This document shows, piece by piece, positions 59,042 through 64,000 of a stretch of DNA of 64,000 nt. Made by a program: the position numbers and the translations under genes. The first letter of the stretch is position 1; the number at the start of each line of letters is the position of its first letter. The stretch lies in the NCBI GenBank assembly GCA_022826805.1, contig JAJDUH010000064.1, positions 62,001 to 126,000 on the forward strand, read 5' to 3'. The notes below the pieces were generated by a model. The model did no database searches. It saw only the letters and a list, made by a program, of their open reading frames with translations, and had not been told where the DNA came from. This DNA is from Candidatus Poribacteria bacterium. GTDB lineage: Bacteria > Poribacteria > WGA-4E > WGA-3G.

Positions 59042-60700
59042 ATGCTCAAAAATCAGACACCTAAGCCGTTTTTACAGATACTCACACTTCTCTTGCTAAG
59101 CATAGGCAGTGCTGTCTCACAATCCGCTACCTTCGTGGATGTCACTGCAGAAGCTGGCATTCAATTCAGACACAACAACGGTAAAACTGAACACAAGCAT
59201 ATTATCGAGACAATGGGCTCTGGTGTCGTTTTTTTCGATTACGACACGGATGGTGATGCGGATCTCTATTTCGTTAACAGCGGTAATGTCCCAGAAGAGA
59301 AGCGAGACCTGCAACAGACGAAAGTCGGAAATGTCCTCTATCGCAATGAAGGGTATGGACGTTTTACAGATGTTACTGAGATGTCAGGCACGGGTGACAC
59401 AGGTTACGGGATGGCAGCTGCCGCAGGAGATATTGATAACGACGGTGATCTGGATCTCTACGTCGCAAATTTTGGAAACGATACACTTTACCGAAATAAC
59501 GGGGATGGCACCTTTACTGACATCACAGAAGCTGCAGGGATTGATAATGCCCTTTGGGGTATCGCAGCCATCTATTTTGATTTCGATGTGGACGGCGATC
59601 TGGATATTTTTGTTGTCAACTACTTGGTGTATGAGTTGTCAATGCCGATAACGACCTATAAAGGTATAGTTGGTTATGGACATCCACGCAGTTACGAAGG
59701 AACAGCGGATGTGCTTTACCGGAACAATGGGGACGGCACTTTTATCAATATCGCCGAAGCGGCGGGTCTGACAAACCCGAGCGAAGGCAGAGGTATGGCA
59801 GCCGTTGCTTGTGATTACGATAACGATGGGTTCCCTGATGTTTACGTTGCCAACGATACCAATCGTAATTTCCTATACCATAACAACGGCGACGGCACCT
59901 TTACAGATGAAAGTTTATTTATCGGGGTCGGGTATGATGAAACGGGGGTCGCAGAAGGCTCTATGGGTGTGGATGCAGGGGATTATAATGGAGATGGATG
60001 GTTTGATTTCATCGTTGCGAACTCTGAGAAGGCGACTCTCTATAAAAACGAGGAGGGGCTTTTCTTTGTAGATGCAACGGCTGATAGCGGGCTGGGACAG
60101 CCGACACTGCCGTTTGTTGGTTTTAGTCCTCTCTTTGTGGATTACGATAATGATGGACACCTTGACGTGTTTTGCGCGAACGGACATCCACAAGATGTTA
60201 TCGGAATCTTGACAGACCATGACACCTTCGCGCAGCGCGACCAGATGTTTCGGAACAATGGAGATGGTCATTATACGGATGTTTCGGAAAGTGCTGGGGC
60301 TTACTTCGAAGTACCACTGGTTGGTAGAGCTGCTGCCGCTGCCGACTACGACAATGATGGCGACATTGATATTGTTATCATGAATTCTAATCAGCACGCT
60401 GTTCTACTTCGGAATGATGGCGGGAATTTGAAAAATTGGTTGGGCATTAAACTGGTCGGTTCCAAAAGTAATCGCGATGGGATTGGTACGAAGGTGAGCC
60501 TTATCGCTGGTGGTCTGACTCAGATTAGAGAGGTGAAGAGCGGTTCAAGTTACGCATCGGGAAGCGATACGCGACTGTTGTTCGGCTTAGACGCGTATCA
60601 GCGTGTTGAAAGGATTACTGTGGTTTGGCAGAGCGGAACAATACAGGAATTGGAAGGTGTGTCTGTCAACCAGAATTTGACGATTGTCGAGCCGGAATAG
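59042..60700 (+). CDS. Secreted CRTAC1-family protein (second copy)
   Basis: 552 aa with a signal peptide (FLQILTLLLLSIGSAVS). Seven FG-GAP/VCBS-type calcium loops are visible (DYDTDGDADLYF, DIDNDGDLDLYV, DFDVDGDLDIFV, DYDNDGFPDVYV, DYNGDGWFDFIV, DYDNDGHLDVFC, DYDNDGDIDIVI). The ASPIC/UnbV end is GIGTKVSLIAGGLTQIREV and LFGLDAYQRVERITVVWQSG. It is a paralogue of the gene at 24438. The downstream terminator-like hairpin at 60752 separates it from the convergent minus-strand gene. Function is not known, and adhesion or matrix binding is the usual guess. Confidence 0.9.
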   Translation: MLKNQTPKPFLQILTLLLLSIGSAVSQSATFVDVTAEAGIQFRHNNGKTEHKHIIETMGSGVVFFDYDTDGDADLYFVNSGNVPEEKRDLQQTKVGNVLYRNEGYGRFTDVTEMSGTGDTGYGMAAAAGDIDNDGDLDLYVANFGNDTLYRNNGDGTFTDITEAAGIDNALWGIAAIYFDFDVDGDLDIFVVNYLVYELSMPITTYKGIVGYGHPRSYEGTADVLYRNNGDGTFINIAEAAGLTNPSEGRGMAAVACDYDNDGFPDVYVANDTNRNFLYHNNGDGTFTDESLFIGVGYDETGVAEGSMGVDAGDYNGDGWFDFIVANSEKATLYKNEEGLFFVDATADSGLGQPTLPFVGFSPLFVDYDNDGHLDVFCANGHPQDVIGILTDHDTFAQRDQMFRNNGDGHYTDVSESAGAYFEVPLVGRAAAAADYDNDGDIDIVIMNSNQHAVLLRNDGGNLKNWLGIKLVGSKSNRDGIGTKVSLIAGGLTQIREVKSGSSYASGSDTRLLFGLDAYQRVERITVVWQSGTIQELEGVSVNQNLTIVEPE

Positions 60701-60751
60701 GCGGCGGTTGGCAATTGGGGAGAAGTGGAATCACTATAAATAGTCTTAAAC

Positions 60752-60789
60752 AAAAAACCCGTACCTTTATGCAGGATACGGGTTTTTTT
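60752..60789. terminator. Bidirectional terminator between convergent genes
   Basis: AAAAAACCCGTA (60752-60763) pairs with TACGGGTTTTTTT (60777-60789), with a loop of 13 bases. A-runs and T-runs on both sides let it work for the CRTAC1 gene (plus) and the secreted gene at 60803 (minus). Confidence 0.8.
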
Positions 60790-60802
60790 GCTAATAAAAT
60801 TA

Positions 60803-61525
60803 CTACTTCCGCTTGAGATCTGCCCACTGGGTTGCCAACTTTCCTTGCGGTTCGACGGGTGTCAGGATATCTAAGAAGAGGTTATCCGTCGTAGGTGCGA
60901 TGAGGAGGTCGGTGTCAGTGGGTTCAAAGTGGAGGTTGACGTAATCAGCACCGCCGGATTCACCACATTTGAAGTGCAAGAAGTTTTCGCCCTTCTTGAG
61001 ATTAATCTCGGTTGGCGTTGTGACTTCCTGAACGCCCCCTGTCCACGCGGAATTGTCATAGATCTGCTCCCCGTTGATCCAGATCTGGGCATAGTCATCA
61101 TGGGCGGGATGCATTATTGTTGTCCGTTCATCGGGTGAAATGATGGCAATGATACCGTGCCAGGTGATGTCTCTTGCATCGGGATGACCGTGGCTCGTGG
61201 ACATATTAAGCTGGTCTTCAACATTAATGTCAACGATGGACCAAGCGAGTGCGCCACCATTGTCTGGCAGATTAACGATGGCATTCGCTGTCTTTCCAGC
61301 ACCGTCGCGTGTGGAAACGGAGGCATTTGAGATCAAACCGCCGCTGCCCTCAGCGAGGTAGTCGATCCCAGCTGATGTGTTAAAACCGCCGGTACTCGTT
61401 ACCAGATCAAGTCCCCACCATTTTGCAATCCAGTTATCACCCGCTGGTTGCCAATTTTGTGCGAGTGCCATCGGCGTAATCATGACAACACAAGCAAGTG
61501 TGATAAAGATTGTGAATTTTTTCAT
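60803..61525 (-). CDS. Secreted beta-sandwich protein with TWG C-terminal tail
   Basis: 240 aa. I start at the ATG at 61525, which has GGAG upstream and gives MKKFTIFITLACVVMITPMALA as signal peptide. The extra residues of the longer frame look non-coding. The mature part has two halves: NWQPAGDNWIAKWWGLDLV with a TSAGIDYLAEGSG segment, then a beta-sandwich with DYAQIWINGEQIYDNSAW, LKKGENFLHFKCGESGGADY and a VNLHFEP strand, resembling carbohydrate-binding or PA14-like modules. It ends VEPQGKLATQWADLKRK, the shared tail. No domain assignment with confidence. Confidence 0.75.
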   Translation of the reverse strand: MKKFTIFITLACVVMITPMALAQNWQPAGDNWIAKWWGLDLVTSTGGFNTSAGIDYLAEGSGGLISNASVSTRDGAGKTANAIVNLPDNGGALAWSIVDINVEDQLNMSTSHGHPDARDITWHGIIAIISPDERTTIMHPAHDDYAQIWINGEQIYDNSAWTGGVQEVTTPTEINLKKGENFLHFKCGESGGADYVNLHFEPTDTDLLIAPTTDNLFLDILTPVEPQGKLATQWADLKRK

Positions 61526-62021
61526 AGCTATGAAATCTCCTTCTTCAATGGACACAAGGTTGAGAGTTAATATAAAGCAAAGACAAATTCTGCCGCGTGT
61601 GGACAAAATTTGAGCAAGAAGCGCGCTTCCCAAAGCCTCTCCACCTCGTCAAATTTTACGTTCGGTGATAGCAGTACTGCGTGCAATCACGTATTTTAAT
61701 GCTGACTTTCCACCGGTAAACCGATGTCGGTTTCCGTCAGCGGTGTGATTCTTTTTTTAATTTTTCGCGAGATAGTATACGTCATCCCGAGAAAACGATA
61801 GAATCACTGTAATAAATTATAGCACTTTTCTACTATGAATTGCAAGAAAAAAGTGCATCAGATGAAAATTTTCTAAAAGTATAGCATTAAGTAGAGAACT
61901 TGTCAACTTTAATTTGCTCTGTTCCGTTTTTCTATGGTATAATAATCTGAATCCCGAAAAATACCTATTACCCTCTCTCACATTACCATGAAAACACGTT
62001 TCATTCATTGAGGAACGTTTT
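61526..62021. other. 496-base divergent region with a stem-loop
   Basis: It lies between the minus-strand gene at 60803 and the plus-strand gene at 62022. GCTGAC (61701-61706) pairs with GTCAGC (61736-61741) and AAACCGA (61718-61724) with TCGGTTT (61727-61733), a double stem in the likely leader of the minus-strand gene. The other half contains the plus-strand promoter listed next. No gene seen. Confidence 0.45.
61914..61943 (+). promoter_or_regulatory. Promoter ahead of the PD40 gene
   Basis: TTGCTC (61914-61919), 18 bases, TATAAT (61938-61943), about 80 bases upstream of the ATG at 62022. The -10 is perfect, the -35 only fair. The start codon has a reasonable AGGAACG site. Confidence 0.55.
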
Positions 62022-63020
62022 ATGAAAATATTGCGATTGTTAGTTTTCCCCATAACTACCCTGTTGGTATCAAATGTGAGTGTTTCTCCCCTTTTCGCAG
62101 AAGCACCAACGACCCCCAAAATCTTGTTTACCTCTGCACGTGACGAGAATTACGAAGTTTATATCATGAACCCAGATGGTTCTGAACAAGTGAATCTCAC
62201 ACAGCATCGTGCCCAGGATCTGCAAGCCGTTTGGTCTCCTACAGGCGAGCAGATTCTTTTCATCTCCGACCGTGGTGGTATACGAGACCTATATCTGATG
62301 GACCCAGATGGATCCAACGCCCGACGCTTTTTTAAGAGAAAAACAAAAATTTATAGAAAAAGTCCAACATGGTCGCCCGATGGCAAACAGATCGCTTATA
62401 CGTCTATAGACTGGGACAGGCTCAAGACCACTATCTACATTGCGACCCTTGGAGAACAAGAAGCGGAAGAGCTCGTCAGTGGTGCCTCTTACCCGGCGTG
62501 GTCACCCAACGGTGGGGAAATCGCTTGCAGTGTAAGTGAGCGACTTACATTAATCAACGTCCGTACAGGGGTGCAAAAACAGCTCCTACCCAAGAAAGCC
62601 CTGTTTTGGCAACGCCAGCCGTCTTGGTCTGCTGCCGGAGACAAATTAGTCTTTACTTGGAATAACAATCCGATACCACCTGTTGCGGCGAAGACACCTG
62701 TGTGGGATGCCTGGCAGGATAAGGAGACAATCTATATGATAAACCGTGACGGCACCGGTCTCCAGCAGCTTATCAAGGAAGCCGGTCCGTATGCATGGGC
62801 ACCAGCGTTATCGCGAAATGGTGAGGAAGTTCTTTATACACAAGAAATTAATGAAGGGCGACAGATCTTCAAACTTGATGTAAATAGCGGCATTCAAACC
62901 CAATTAACACATATCGGATGGAATTCTGGAGGGGATTGGTTTGATCCAGTGTATGCGTTGCCGGTTGAACCCAAACCGCAGTTGCTAACCACGACTTGGG
63001 GAGATATAAAAAAGAGATAA
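62022..63020 (+). CDS. Secreted TolB-like beta-propeller (PD40) protein with TWG tail
   Basis: 332 aa with a signal peptide (LLVFPITTLLVSNVSVSPLFA). Repeats of PD40/TolB type are visible: ILFTSARDENYEVYIMNPDG, VWSPTGEQILFISDRGG, LYLMDPDGSNARR, TWSPDGKQIAYTS, SWSAAGDKLVFTW, IYMINRDGTGLQQLI. The chain ends PVEPKPQLLTTTWGDIKKR, the shared tail. TolB-like propellers act in the periplasm or at the surface in protein interactions. The tail on a third type of fold is what makes it a candidate sorting sequence. The VWA gene follows 62 bases downstream. Confidence 0.88.
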   Translation: MKILRLLVFPITTLLVSNVSVSPLFAEAPTTPKILFTSARDENYEVYIMNPDGSEQVNLTQHRAQDLQAVWSPTGEQILFISDRGGIRDLYLMDPDGSNARRFFKRKTKIYRKSPTWSPDGKQIAYTSIDWDRLKTTIYIATLGEQEAEELVSGASYPAWSPNGGEIACSVSERLTLINVRTGVQKQLLPKKALFWQRQPSWSAAGDKLVFTWNNNPIPPVAAKTPVWDAWQDKETIYMINRDGTGLQQLIKEAGPYAWAPALSRNGEEVLYTQEINEGRQIFKLDVNSGIQTQLTHIGWNSGGDWFDPVYALPVEPKPQLLTTTWGDIKKR

Positions 63021-63082
63021 TGTCCAATGGTACAGGTGGGATCAAGTGGTAAAGAGACTTATATCAAAATGGAGAAAGTATT

Positions 63083-64000
63083 ATGAACCGTTCCCATAGA
63101 CGACAGCGTTCAGTGCGTGCGTTGCTCTTTGCAGGTATCGTCCATCTGAGTTTGGCTATCGTTTTTATGTTCTCTTTCTATGCGGACAGACAGCTCGGTA
63201 ATGAAGACGCGCTGGCGGTGGAACTGATTAATCCGAAAGTATTTAGAGAACAACGACGCGCTCTCAAACCCCCTTCACCTAAGGAAATTCTGATTCCGAA
63301 GCGTACCGATTCTTCTACCGATGCGAATCAACGGCATTTAGATTTGCTGGCTTCTGCTAACTTAATGGATGAGACGCTGCGTCCGTCGGAAGAAGCACTT
63401 CTGCATAGCGCAACGAAATCTGTATCGGACACCGAGACGAAACTTCCCGATGTAACGACGGATGCGGAACGGTACAATAGCCGTGCGACACCGATCGCTG
63501 AATCAATGGAGAGTCTCTTTGAAACGACCGCAGGAGCAGGCGTAGATAGTCTACGGCAACGTGTTAAGGGCGAGGGTGGCGGCGGATTTCACCGGCTTGA
63601 ATCTACGGGTGTTTCTGAAATCGGGATGATCGGGGACGGTGACGGCGACGACACGGCGGAAGGCAGTGGTAAGGGCCCCAACGATCCATTCGCCAAAGCT
63701 CTCAAACGCATCGCTGATCACATCATCGGTACACGGCAATTGGATAAAGTGAACGTCGTGTTCGTGCTGGATACGAGCGCGAGTATGCGTGATAACATTC
63801 AGAATGTTGCGGCAAATCTGTACGCCATGACGGATGAATTTGATTTCGTCGGCTTGGAGTATCATCTCGGCATGTCCGAATTTAGCGTCCGGAGCGAAGG
63901 TCAAAGACTCGAAATTCGCTCTCTGTTACCAGAGGTGGGAATGCTGCGGAGACGGATGCAAAAAGTTACACTCAGCGGCAATGAACACGCCCTTGATGCG
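63083..64000 (+). CDS. VWA-domain protein with N-terminal anchor (3' end outside window)
   Basis: 306 residues are visible. A GGAGAAAGTATT site precedes the ATG at 63083. After a basic start (MNRSHRRQRSVRALLFA) there is one membrane segment (GIVHLSLAIVFMFSFYA), the signature of an inner-membrane anchored protein, then a charged, proline-rich stretch (KPPSPKEILIPKR). A von Willebrand A domain begins near residue 225 with VNVVFVLDTSASMRDN, giving the MIDAS DxSxS metal site. The rest of the domain lies outside the window. VWA proteins bind ligands through the metal. The function is unknown. Co-transcription with the PD40 gene is likely. Confidence 0.85.
   Translation, partial: MNRSHRRQRSVRALLFAGIVHLSLAIVFMFSFYADRQLGNEDALAVELINPKVFREQRRALKPPSPKEILIPKRTDSSTDANQRHLDLLASANLMDETLRPSEEALLHSATKSVSDTETKLPDVTTDAERYNSRATPIAESMESLFETTAGAGVDSLRQRVKGEGGGGFHRLESTGVSEIGMIGDGDGDDTAEGSGKGPNDPFAKALKRIADHIIGTRQLDKVNVVFVLDTSASMRDNIQNVAANLYAMTDEFDFVGLEYHLGMSEFSVRSEGQRLEIRSLLPEVGMLRRRMQKVTLSGNEHALDA

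Noticed and set aside
1..64000. tRNA, rRNA, tmRNA or CRISPR array
   Set aside because: No cloverleaf-like T-arm sequences, rRNA segments or regularly spaced direct repeats with unique spacers were seen.

Overview
The window reads as a chromosomal segment of an uncultured bacterium, most likely from Candidatus Poribacteria or a close relative. This is an inference from gene content, since there is no rRNA to confirm it. Supporting features are the many secreted LamG, FG-GAP/CRTAC1, SUMF1-family, DUF1326 and TPR proteins, a metacaspase with WD40 repeats, orphan EutN/CcmL-type proteins, and abundant short palindromic and MITE-like repeats between genes. I saw no tRNA, rRNA or CRISPR array.

Layout. 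1-10 kb, minus strand: a secreted DUF1326 protein (cut by the window edge), an Ig-like/SUMF1-family lipoprotein, an OB-fold lipoprotein, an LPP20/DUF4384 protein, a small membrane protein and a large secreted WD40-Ig-caspase protein. 10-14 kb, minus: an amidohydrolase, then the ATPase and the BMP-type binding protein of a nucleoside-like ABC importer whose permeases are not here. 14-23 kb, plus: a DUF1080-like secreted protein, a TPR protein, a UbiD decarboxylase with a thioredoxin-reductase-like flavoprotein, DNA polymerase I, and an RRM RNA-binding protein behind a perfect sigma-70 promoter and a leader of about 330 nt. 23-31 kb: three LamG paralogues, a CRTAC1/TPR pair, nucleoside diphosphate kinase and a GNAT protein.

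31-40 kb is a defence-like accessory island: a nucleotidyltransferase with a small helical partner, a TIR protein with 21 TPRs translationally coupled to an Eco57I-type methylase, and several MITE-like repeats. 40-51 kb, minus: a giant C25 (gingipain-like) protease with a sorting-type C-terminus, a lipoprotein, two EutN/CcmL proteins, an NtrC-type regulator, a histidine kinase and HisH. 51-52 kb holds a decayed IS605-type tnpB and a MITE. 52-56 kb is a riboflavin operon (ribD-ribE-ribBA-ribH) preceded by a peroxiredoxin-like gene with an in-frame TGA exactly at the catalytic cysteine, a probable selenoprotein. 56-64 kb: a HigA-like orphan, a second TPR/SUMF1/CRTAC1 module, two more secreted proteins and the start of a VWA-domain protein.

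Two observations stand out. Six secreted proteins with unrelated or only partly related N-terminal domains end in the same short tail, roughly V(D/E)PxGKLxTTWGxIK plus a basic end, which looks like an undescribed C-terminal export, sorting or anchoring tag. The second is the candidate selenoprotein, which appears to be transcribed as a leaderless mRNA.
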